Source of the DNA: Sipunculus nudus
Taxonomy: Eukaryota > Annelida > Sipuncula > Golfingiida > Sipunculidae
Length of the DNA: 64,000 nt
Assembly: GCA_026874595.1 (NCBI GenBank)
Contig: CM049311.1
Location: 38,396,676 to 38,460,675 of the forward strand
Direction: 5' to 3'
Shown: positions 12,301-22,800 of the stretch, piece after piece
Numbering within the stretch: position 1 is the stretch's first letter
Layout: every line of letters begins with the position of its first letter
The notes under the pieces: generated by a model
Database searches by the model: none
Seen by the model: the letters and a program-made list of their open reading frames with translations, nothing else
Told to the model about the DNA's origin: nothing
Program-made: the position numbers and the translations under genes

Positions 12301-13290
12301 TCTTATTATTTTTAATAAAAAATTATATCTGGGACAATATTTGTAATTCTTTTAATAAATAGTTAAACTCTTATATTATATGTTCTGTTTATAAGTTATA
12401 TGGCCAAGTCAAAATCTGTGTGACAATAGCACTCCATTTGTTAATAAAATAAATGAAATCAATTCTCTTCTCTGTCTCCAAAGGTACTATCAAAATCATA
12501 CATAAGCTTAACAACAACAACTCATAATACAGCTTATACTTATTACCACACAAAACCAGCATGTGCCTCATTTCTAAATCATATTTTTTTATCATATATA
12601 ACAGCTATAGGACCCATAGGTCCCTTGTTCAACTTTGGGCTTGTGAGCGGGATATCTCGACAAGGATTCACCGTAAGAATTTTATTTTTTCGGCGAAGAT
12701 GTATATTGACAAAATCTCGGTCAAGTTCGAAGATGGGTGACCTTGACCTATTTTTCTACGTTTTAGAGCTGATTATAGAAAAAACATTTAGAAGCTTATT
12801 TCTCAGGAACCATTGGATGGATTTTCACAATACTTACTATGATCATAGGGACTGATAGTCTGTAACTGCTGCACAAGTTTGGGGGCGCCACCTGCAATTT
12901 CTGATTTTTTTATTGAATTTTTCTTGGATTTTTCAACTTTGGCCTTGTGAGCGGGATATCTCTAAAAGGATTCACAATAGGAATTTTATTTCTTTGGTGA
13001 AGATGTATATCGACAAAAATCTTGTTCATGTTCGAACATGGGTGACCTTGACCTACTTTTCAAGGTCACAGAGCTTATAATAGAATAAAACTTAGAAGCT
13101 TATTTTTCAGGAAGCATTTGGTGGATTGTTATGAATCATGGTACATACCTCTCCATTTTAAATTTATAACTGAGATATGTACAGATATCAACCATGTGAG
13201 AACAGATATTTAGTACTTGTTACTGTTACCACCTCTAAACACTGTTCTTTTGGCTGAGGGCTTTTGTCAGCTTTTGCTGATATTCTAGTT
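9351..13290 (+). mobile_element. composite repeat: four ~300-bp units between inverted GCCCTCAGCC ends, split by a 2.6-kb element
   Basis: The left end carries GCCCTCAGCC and the right end GGCTGAGGGC (about 13253), an exact inverted pair. Units start with CTTGTGAGCGGG at 9427, 9728, 12640 and 12944 (spacings 301 and 304 within each half). The second unit runs straight into the 2.6-kb element and resumes at about 12628 with the expected TCAACTTTGGG, so the inner element inserted into a pre-existing array. No transposase ORF is seen. Confidence 0.75.
10020..12627 (+). mobile_element. 2.6-kb dispersed element, copy A
   Basis: It starts AGCTCAGCTGACTATAAGTC, then a GTCCGTCGTCCGTCC tract and TAGATGTGGCACG, and ends CCCATAGGTCCCTTGTT. 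Copy B (16044-18671) is almost collinear. Two recurrent internal modules begin with a CCTACCAAGCCGAAAACTGG type phrase and a CCTACCATGCCAAGAATTTG type phrase. Only short ORFs are present, so it is non-autonomous or decayed. GCTCAGCTG near the start and CAGCTGAGC near the end of intact copies are inverted. Confidence 0.8.
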
Positions 13291-13315
13291 CTTCATTTCT
13301 TACAGATCTGATGGG

Positions 13316-13519
13316 TTTCAGGCACTAGGCCTTCCACTATGGAAAAGAAACATAAGTCGTGAACAAAAAGAATATTCAGTCTTTAGTGTAAAACTTCAGC
13401 ACCATCTCATCACAAACCTTCTTCATTATGGAACTGTTCACTATAATGTCCCCACAGGAAATGGTATACAGTATACTATTTACATGCATCTCCATCTGAG
13501 ATCAGACAGACCTATGTGA
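13316..13519 (+). CDS. possible exon of an unidentified gene
   Basis: A strong acceptor (TTCTTCATTTCTTACAG) precedes an open frame starting at 13317: SDGFQALGLPLWKRNISREQ, then KEYSVFSVKLQHHLITNLLH. It either splices at a GTATAC donor after 13463 or runs to TGA at 13517-13519. The residue composition looks protein-like and the sequence is outside the neighbouring repeats, but I do not recognise the protein and found no partner exon. It could be a real terminal exon, a pseudogene piece, or part of an old transposon. Confidence 0.35.
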   Translation, partial: FQALGLPLWKRNISREQKEYSVFSVKLQHHLITNLLHYGTVHYNVPTGNGIQYTIYMHLHLRSDRPM

Positions 13520-13904
13520 CCGTGTCCAATCAAGGTACACTGTCACTTTCCTTTAAATATGCAAATTGTTCACTCTTATCTCAGGACAAAGCCCCCCCCC
13601 CCCCCCCCCAAACAACTTTTTTGCTCGGATGTCTATTATGAGCTAAAGCAATGGTCTTTGTCTGATATCTGTCCTGGTCGGCTGGCTGCTAGCACGGCAC
13701 ATTTTGAAACCGTCAGACCTACGAATCCAAAATTCAACATAGCTCAATGTTCCTTGGATCTCAAAACTGGGCCAATGAGACTTCCTTAGATAAATTGAGT
13801 AAAAATCTCCATTTTCCATTAAAAACAGGACTGCATATAACAAAACAGCTGTTGTTGTTTTGTGCATATCTGGCAGAAATAGTCCTCTAAATATTTTCTT
13901 TGAA
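13520..13904. other. intergenic, with a poly-C run
   Basis: It contains a homopolymeric C tract (about 13592-13609) and a short diverged piece resembling the GGCACATTTTGAAACCGTCAG part of the 2.6-kb family near 13697. I see no gene. Confidence 0.5.
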
Positions 13905-14375
13905 GTGTTGGGCCAGTTAACATCCCTGTCCTTTTCAGAAGGGCCTCTTAGTATTGAACAATTCAGTGTTGGGTCAATACAAATCCCTTTCTTCTTCAGG
14001 AGGGCGTCTTTAGTATGGAACTATCCAGTGTTAGGTCAGTACAAATCCCTTTCCTCTTCAGTAGGGCGTCTTTTGTATGGAACTATCCAGTGTTAGGTCA
14101 GTACAAATCCCTTTCCTCTTCAGTAGGGCGTCTTTTGTATGGAACTATCCAGTGTAAGGTCAGTACAAATCCCTTTCCTCTTCAGTAGGGCGTCTTTTGT
14201 ATGGAACTATCCGGTGTTAGGTCAGTACAAATCCCTTTCCTCTTCAGTGGGGCGTCTTTTGTATGGACAATTAAGTGTAAGGTCAGCACAAACACCTTTC
14301 CTGTTCAGTAGGGCCGCTTTAGTATGGAATTATCCAGTGTTAGGTCAAAACAAATCTCTTTCCTCTTTAGGAGGT
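13905..14375 (+). repeat. tandem array, 62-bp unit, ~7 copies
   Basis: GTAGGGCGTC starts at 14061, 14123 and 14185, exactly 62 bp apart, with more degenerate units on either side. Each unit contains ATGGAACTATCCAGTG and AAATCCCTTTCCTCTTC. The 157-codon ORF that starts here is a by-product of a 62-bp period without stops. Confidence 0.9.
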
Positions 14376-14549
14376 GAAAATTTAAATGGGCACAATTCAC
14401 CTCTCTGCAGTACAAAATGTTTCGTGCCAGGTATCAAGTGTCACGGTTATACAGCTGCCTTTACGACTAAAAGTCCGTTTATCGGCAGTATATTATCGCC
14501 TACTATTAACCAGCGGTCCCAACTATCTCTCTTTCTTCTTAGACCTGAC

Positions 14550-15210
14550 GTGATAATTATTCATGAAGTGACTTCATCAACACCAGCAGCGGAGCGCCAT
14601 AATTACTGGTGACGAACCTCTCATTAAAGAACATTATGGCTTTTGAAATGTTTCCTGTAATGTTAATGATACACTACTGTACACTGTAACTGTACACACA
14701 CCCACCATCACACACACAAACACTCGTGTCATGACTTCATCAACACGAGCGGCGGAGCGCCGTAATTACTTGTGACGAACCTCGCCATTGAGAACTTTAT
14801 GACTTTTGGAATGTTTCCTATGATGTTAATGATACACTACTGTACATTGTAACTGTACACACACCCACCATCACACACACACAAACACTCATGTCATGAC
14901 TTCATCAACACGAGCGGTGGAGCGCCGTAATTACTTGTGACGAACCTCCCGTTTAAGAACATTATGACTTTTGGAATGTTTCCTATCACGTTAATGATAC
15001 ACTACTGTACACTAACTGTACACACACCCACCATCACACACATACAAACACTCATGTCATGACTTCATCAACACGAGCGGCGGAGCGCCATAATTACTTG
15101 TGACGAACCTCCCCTTTAAGAACATTATGACTATTGGAATGTTTCCTATGAAGTTAATGATACACTACATTGAAACTGTACACACACACACACACACATA
15201 AAACACCAGT
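14550..15210 (+). repeat. tandem array, ~164-bp unit, ~4 copies
   Basis: TGACTTCATCAACAC recurs near 14569, 14733, 14898 and 15061 (spacing 163-165 bp). Each unit has GAGCGGCGGAGCGCC, TGTGACGAACCTC, ATACACTACTGTACA and a CA-rich microsatellite segment. Confidence 0.9.
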
Positions 15211-15340
15211 CTATAAAAACCTCTATTTTTCAAGTGTTGTCATTAGAAGTCCGGCCTAATAATTAGCCATTTACATAACACGGATAAGAATAGCTGCTGT
15301 AGCCCTTTTTTCCCGTAATGCCCTCTTGATCGTACGTGAT

Positions 15341-16043
15341 CTGAGTTTCTGACTGAAAGTCATCTGAGCTATAGCAATCAATCTCTGTCCGTCTGTCTGT
15401 CTGTCCGTTAACAGGGCACAAATCATAATCACTATACCAAGAATCTTCTAACTTGACATCGATGGAGGTCCATGAAAAATCTCCTTGGAAACCTGAAATG
15501 AAGTCTCTGTTAACCATATCCTCCGAGTAGTAGGGCTCAGAAGTATCCCCCAGAATAATAGAAAATTTGATACTAAAGCTCAAGTAACTGAACAACTAAT
15601 GCATTGATCACCATGATTCTTTGCATGGATATTGATTATGCAGTGTTTCATCAGTTTCTTCAGACTGGTGGTGTCACTTGTATTTTTTCGATTTTTATGA
15701 TTTTTTTTTCTCTATTTTTGAGATCTTAAAAGATGCAGTCATCTGTTATCAGGGCACAAATCGTAACAACTGGACCTAGAATCTTCTCACTTGACTTCCA
15801 GGGAGATCCATGAAAAATCTCCTTGGAAACCTGAAATTAAGTCTCTGTTACCCATATTCTTCGAACTATGGGGCTCAGAAGTACCCCCCCCCCCCCCCGG
15901 AATAATGCAAAATTTGATACAAAAGCTCCAGTAACTGAACAACTAATGCATTGATCACCATGATTCTTTACATGGATATTGATCAAGGAGTGTTTCATCA
16001 GTTTTTGCAGACTGGTGGCGCAACCTGTATTTTTTTTATTTTT
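15341..16043 (+). repeat. ~340-bp tandem dispersed repeat, left part
   Basis: Two units are marked by AGGGCACAAATC at 15413 and 15751 (338 bp apart), each with AGAATCTTCT, AAATCTCCTTGGAAACCTGA and CCCCCAGAATAAT-type phrases. A poly-C run lies at about 15884-15898. The third unit is cut by 2.6-kb copy B and resumes at 18672. Confidence 0.8.
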
Positions 16044-18671
16044 AGCTCAGCTGACTATAAGTCATCTGAGCTATAGTCGTGGTCCATTGTCCGTCGTCCG
16101 TCCGTCTGTCCGTCCGTAGATGTGGCACGTCTTGAAACCGTAAGACCTAGGAATCCAAAATTCGGCATAATGTTAGATGTCCCCAAGATCTCCTACCAAG
16201 CCGAAAACTGGGTCTTTGCGACTTCGTTCCTTTTAGAAATTAGGGAAAAACCTCAATTTGTTATTAAAAACCTATTTTTACACTTCAGGTCTGCCTAATA
16301 TCAAAACCACTCATCTGTTTTTCCTCATATTTACCATAATTATTCCTCTATATAGTTCCTATGTACATGCCAGAAATTATGTCTGTATTATGTAAATTTA
16401 AAAAGTTATTGGCCCAAACATAATGCATTGTGTAAAAAATCAGGAAAGATATTTGATCACTTAACACAAAATATGTTAAAGCTATAAACTTTTTTTCCAG
16501 TAATATAACTTTAATTAATTAAAATTAAGTTGTATACCCAAAATTAGATCAAAATCTTTTAAATTTTTTAAAATATTAACAAAAATAAAAAATTGGTACC
16601 TTAAATTTTGCCCAACTTTGACCATGGCACGTTTTTTTCCTGTAAGTACTGTGGATTTAATTTTCACAGCATGTTTTTTTAGCATTTTGTCTGTAAACAC
16701 CAAAATTTGAAACCAGTTGATCAAAAACTGTAGATTTTATTCAAGTTTTCAAGCACCATGTAACATATTGTTTACATCAAGCTAGTGTCATGCAGTTTGC
16801 AAGTGCTCTGCTCCCCAGCTTCAGCTCTCAGTTCCTAAAATTTGGCATGCAATTAGATGTCTAAAAAATCCCCTACCATGCCAAGAATTTGGTCACTAGG
16901 ACTTAAGACCTTCGAGATATTAATGAAAAACTTCATTTTTCCATTAAAACCCCATTGTTACACTTCAAGACTGCCTAATATCAAAACCACTGATCTGACT
17001 TTAATCATATATAATATACATATTTTTCTATACATTCTCTATGCACATGCAAGAAATGATGTCAGTATTGCGTAATTGTTTTAAGTTATGGGCCCAAACA
17101 TAATGCACTTTGTAAAAAATCAAGAAATATATTAACTCTCTTAACAAGAGGATTGCTGAAGCTAGAGATTTTTTGTCAGGGATGTAACATTATTTAATCA
17201 AGATTCAATTGAATACCCAAAATTAGTTCTGAATTTTTCAAATTTTATAAGTTATTAGTATAAATATAAAATTAGTACCTTAAATTTTGCCCAACTTTGA
17301 CCATGGCATGTTTGTTTCCTGTGAGCACTGTTGATATAATTTTCTTATCATGCACACATAAAGAATTCAGCTTTTTAGTTTAAAAAGCTGAAAGAAATTG
17401 GCCAAAAATTGTAGCTTTTATTAATGTTTTTATGAGACCATGTCAGACCTTGGCTCTCTGTAGCACCTTTTGAGTCACCTGTATGTTGACCTTGTTGAAC
17501 TTTCAGCAAATTATGCATGCTTGAGGCGAGTCATAAACTGGGGCTCCAGGCAGCTTATTATATAATGGCCAGCCACAGTTGATCCAGGTGTCCAACCCAA
17601 CTCATCTAGTAGTTTTAACCAACAACATAACAATAAACAATAAATTAATAAATTTTTATTGGTTTTTAATAACAAATTAAAGAAAAATAGAAAAGGAATT
17701 TGTTAGTTTATAATAACAGGAAATTAACTTGCAGTTACCGATGATATAAGAATCTTGTATCGATGGATAGAATGTCATGTATTCCAAATAACACCATGCA
17801 GTCACCTATGGTATTTTTCAATTCAATTTTAATGATAAAAAAGTAAATCATATTATTCATTACTAATCATTAGGGATCATATGAAGGAAATTAATGATAG
17901 ACAAAGATGCAGTTGATAATATTATTATCTAGATTACTACTGTGTCTATAGTTAGTACATTGATGTAAAATTTGTCCAAAATGAATATATTACATTTTTT
18001 TAATATAAATAAAAGCCATAAAACCAGGTACTTATGATCATTATTTAAATGTGTGAATTTTGTATATTCTGGATTCTCAACATCATTGTTTGGTGAAAAC
18101 TGAATAAATACCAGACATGGTGCGAATACTTTGCAATTGTATTTAAACACGAATATGAATATGTACTCCATTATAAAATTTTTTTCATAAGAATGGGAAT
18201 TCAGGTAAAAATGAAAGTATATGAATACCAGTGCAAATACTTTCCAAATGTATTAATGAATGCATTCATGAATATATTCTTTAATATTATTTTAATAATC
18301 ATTTCAGTTACATTTTATTTGAAAAAATCATACTATTCCCTTATTATTTTTAATAAAAATTATATTTGGGACAATATTTGTAATTTTTTTATATTATATT
18401 TATTTTTCTTATATTATATGTTCTGCTTATAAGTTATATGGCCAAGTCAAAATCTGTGTGACAATCGCACTCCATTGGTTAATAAAATAAATTAAATTAA
18501 TCCTCTTTCCTGTCTCCAAAGGTACTATCAAAATCATACATAAGCTAAACAACAACAACTCATAATACAGCTTATTTTTATTACCACATAAAACCAGCAT
18601 GTGCCTCATTTCTAAATCATATTTTTTTATCATATATAACAGCTGAGCGCCGTGACCCATAGGTCCCTTGT
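16044..18671 (+). mobile_element. 2.6-kb dispersed element, copy B
   Basis: The same order of phrases as copy A, from AGCTCAGCTGACTATAAGTC to CGCCGTGACCCATAGGTCCC. It is inserted inside a unit of the ~340-bp repeat, whose remainder continues immediately to the right. It has no long ORF. Confidence 0.8.
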
Positions 18672-18970
18672 TTACGATTTTTTCATCTATTTTTTGAGAC
18701 CTTAAAAGACGCGGTCATCTGTAAACAAGGCACAAATCGTAACAACTTGACCTAGAATCTTCTCACTTGACATCAAGGGAGTTCCTTGAAAAATATCCTT
18801 GGAAACCTGAAATTAGGTGTCTGTTACCCATATTCTCCCAGCTATGGGAGTGCACAAATCATAACCTTGGACCCAGAATCTTCTAACTTGACTTCCTGAG
18901 AGTTCCTCAATAGTTCTTCCCAGAAACCTGAAATTGGGTCACTGTGACCTATATTCTCAGAGTTTTGAGT
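18672..18970 (+). repeat. ~340-bp tandem dispersed repeat, right part
   Basis: It resumes the unit interrupted at 16043 (GGCACAAATCGTAACAAC near 18729) and is followed by a truncated unit (TGCACAAATCATAACC near 18851). Confidence 0.7.
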
Positions 18971-19600
18971 TATGCGCTCATTCTGCGTTTCTGTTTGTAC
19001 GGCACACCCATAGTTGTAGGCGTTATAGCAGGTAGTGGTTCCTGCTATTCCAAAATTTGTCACGTTTTCTCCCTACGTTTACTCCCCTTTTAGACATCCA
19101 GCAGCGTGGTGACCATAACAACGAAAACGATAACATCGGATTCGTGAATCAAAAACTGGTTCACGGGACATTGGGTGAACCTTTGTTGGTGCAGGAGTTC
19201 TGCGTGTCCACTGGGATGTCTTGTCAGCTGGCTGAGAACAAAGTGCCACCAGGTCCTGCTGGGCAATCGCAGCGAGTTCAATAAGATCTCTCTAGGTGCT
19301 CCCTCATGTAAATATACACATCCAGTTCCCTTGGACCTCCCACAAATAGTTCCCTAATGATCAAAGTGGCCAAACTGCTTTAGTCCTTACAAACACCGGA
19401 CAATTCCAAGCACTTTTCAAGATAGTCCAAGAGCCTGGCGATGAACTGATACGACGCCTCATCTAGATGTGGCCTAATGTCTCTGAATCACTGAAGACAG
19501 CCTCCCTCTGTGCATCTCTATCTGGTGAGGAGACCTTTTCAGGCTTGGGGTAGTTAACGGCGTAGTAGACAAAATAAACAAAATGGTTTTAAAATATTCA
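18971..19600. other. intergenic, unrecognised
   Basis: Somewhat less AT-rich than its surroundings. Short ORFs on both strands (for example 19057-19284) show no domain I recognise. It may be decayed retrotransposon DNA, given the LINE fragment just to the right. Confidence 0.4.
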
Positions 19601-19770
19601 GGCCGCAACCCGGGAACAATTACAGTCCGCTGACTACAGGTACAGAGAGATGGCCAAGGAGATGAAGAAGCAGCTGAGAAAAGACGGTCCTTCTTCAATG
19701 AAGTAGCAAAGGAGGCAGAAACAGCAGCTGCCAAAGGAGATGAACATACAAGAAAAAGAGGAATTCCCGT
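19600..19770 (+). pseudogene. LINE retrotransposon fragment (endonuclease-RT linker), frameshifted
   Basis: One frame reads QLQSADYRYREMAKEMKKQL and a second, one base out of step, reads RRSFFNEVAKEAETAAAKGD. Basic, Ala/Glu-rich segments of this kind are typical of the linker between the endonuclease and reverse transcriptase of non-LTR retrotransposons. The frame change near GACGGTCC and the lack of flanking domains show a dead fragment. Confidence 0.5.
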
Positions 19771-19874
19771 CATCAGTGTTCTATTGTGCCTCTAGTCTTA
19801 GCAATGACCCTGGACTTCGCCCAGTTTGATATCAAGGCTCATGTGATCGGATTTCCGCATGTGATTCCCATGCA

Positions 19875-22800
19875 TCCTCTCTCATGCACCAAATTCTTTG
19901 GCTCAGTCATTCTCTTTCATTAACCAAATTCTATATCCCAGTATTTCAGTCTTTCTCGCTCATTCATCAAATTCTTTGTCCCAGTATTTCATTCATCCTT
20001 GCTCATTCAACAAATTCTTTGTCCCAGTATTTCAATCATCCTCGCTCATTCATCAAATTCTTTGTCCCAGTATTTCAGTCATCCTCGCTCATTCATCAAA
20101 TTCTTTGTCCCAGTATTTCAATCATCCTCGCTCATTCATCAAATTCTTTGTCCCAGTATTTCAATCATCCTCGCTCATTCACCAAATTCTATATCCTAGT
20201 ATTTCAGTCATTCTCGCTCATTCACCAAATTCTATATCCTAGTATTTCAGTCATTCATCAAATTCTTTGTCCCAGTATTTCAGTCATACTCGCTCATTCA
20301 TCAAATTCTTTGTCCCAGTATTTCAGTCATTCTCGCTCATTCACCAAATTCTTTGTCCCAGTATTTCAGTTATTTTCGCTTATTCATCAAACTCCATATC
20401 CCAGTATTTCAGTCATTTTCGCTCATTCAACAAATTCTTTGTCCCAGTATTTCAGTCATTTTCGCTCATTCATCAAATTCTTTGTCCCAGTATTTCATCC
20501 ATCCTTGCGCATTCAACAAATTCTTTGCCCCAGTATTTCAATCATCCTCGCTCATTCATCAAATTCTTTGTCCCAGTATTTCAGTCATCCTCGCTCATTC
20601 ATCAAATTCTTTGTCCCAGTATTTCAATCATCCTCGCTAATTCATCAAATTCTTTGTCCCAGTATTTCAATCATCCTCGCTCATTCACCAAATTCTATAT
20701 CCTAGTATTTCAGTCATTCTCGCTCATTCACCAAATTCTATATCCTAGTATTTCAGTCATTCATCAAATTCTTTGTCCCAGTATTTCAGTCATACTCGCT
20801 CATTCATCAAACTCCATATCCCAGTATTTCAGTCATTTTCGCTCATTCACGAATTCTTTGTCCCAGTATTTCAGTCATCCTCGCTCATTCATCAAATTCT
20901 TTGTCAAAGTATTTCAGTCATTCTCGCTCATTCATCAAATTCTTTGTCCCAGTATTTCAGTCATCCTCGCTCATTCATCAAATTCTATTTCCCAGTATTT
21001 CATTCATCCTCACTCATTTACCAAATTCTTTGTCCCAGTATATCAGTCATCCTCTTTCGTTCACCAAATTCTATATCCCAGTATTTCATTCATCCTCGTT
21101 CATTTACCAAATTCTTTGTCCCAGTATTTCAGTCATCCTCGCACAATCATCAAATTCTATATCCCAGTATTTCAGTCATTCTCGCTCATTCACCAAATTT
21201 TTTGTCCCAGTATTTCAGTTATCTTCGCTCATTCATCAAACTCCATATCCCAGTATTTCAGTCATTTTCGCTCATTCATCAAATTCTTTGTCCCAGTATT
21301 TCAGTCATCCTCGCTCATTCACCAAATTCTATTTCCAAGTATTTCAGTCATCCTCTCTCATGCACCAAATTCTTTGGCTCCGTCATTCTTTCATTCACCA
21401 AATTCTATATCCCAGTATTTCAGTCTTTCTCGCTCATTCATCAAATTTTTTGTCCCAGTATTTCAATCATCCTTGCTCATTCATCAAATTCTTTTTCCAA
21501 GTATTTCAGTCATCCTCCCTTATTCACCAAATCCTATTTCCTAGTATTTCAGTCATCCTCTCTCATGCACCAAATTCTTTGGCTCGGTCATTCACCAAAT
21601 TCTATATCCCAGGATTTCAGTCATCCTCGCTCATTCATCAAATTCTATATCCCAGTATTTCAGTCATTCTCGCTCATTCACCAAATTTTTTGTCCCAGTA
21701 TTTCAGTTATCTTCGCTCATTCATCAAACTCCATATCCCAGTATTTCAGTCATTTTCGCTCATTCATCAAATTCTTTGTCCCAGTATTTCAGTCATCCTC
21801 GCTCATTCACCAAATTCTATTTCCAAGTATTTCAGTCATCCTCTCTCATGCACCAAATTCTTTGGCTCCGTCATTCTTTCATTCACCAAATTCTATATCC
21901 CAGTATTTCAGTCTTTCTCGCTCATTCATCAAATTTTTTGTCCCAGTATTTCAGTCATCCTTGCTCATTCATCAAATTCTTTTTCCAAGTATTTCAGTCA
22001 TCCTCCCTTATTCACCAAATCCTATTTCCTAGTATTTCAGTCATCCTCTCTCATGCACCAAATTCTTTGGCTCGGTCATTCACCAAATTCTATATCCCAG
22101 GATTTCAGTCATCCTCGCTCATTCATCAAATTCTATTTCCCAGTATTTCACTCATCCTCACTCATTCATCGAATTTTTTATCCCAGTATTTCAGTAATCC
22201 TCGCTCATTTACCAAATTCTTTGTCCCAGTATTTCAGTCATCCTCGCACAATCATCAAATTCTATATCCCAGTATTTCAGTCATCCTTGCTCATTCATCA
22301 AATTCTTTGTCCAAGTATTTCAGTCATTCTCGCTCATTCATCAAATTCTTTGTCCCAGTATTTCAGTCATCCTCGCTCATTCATCAAATTCTTTGTCCCA
22401 GTATTTCAGTCATTCTCGCTCATTCATCAAATTCTTTGTCCCAGTATTTCAGTCATCCTCGCTCGTTCACCAAATTCTATATCCCAGTATTTCATTCATC
22501 CTCGCTCATTCACCAAATTCTTTGTCCCAGTATTTCAGTCATCCTCGCACAATCATCAAATTCTATATCCCAGTATTTCAGTCATCCTCGCTCATTCATC
22601 AAATTCTTTGTCCCAATATTTCAGTTATCTTCGCTCATTCATCAAACTCCATATCCCAGTATTTCAGTCATTTTCGCTCATTCATCAAATTCTTTGTCCC
22701 AGTATTTCAGTCATCCTCTCTCATGCACCAAATTCTTTGGCTCCGTCATTCTTTCATTCACCAAATTCTATATTCCAGTATTTCAGTCTTTCTCGCTCAT

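Noticed and set aside
19474-19773. 99-codon minus-strand ORF
   Set aside because: It is antisense to the LINE linker fragment, which reads better on the plus strand with one frameshift.
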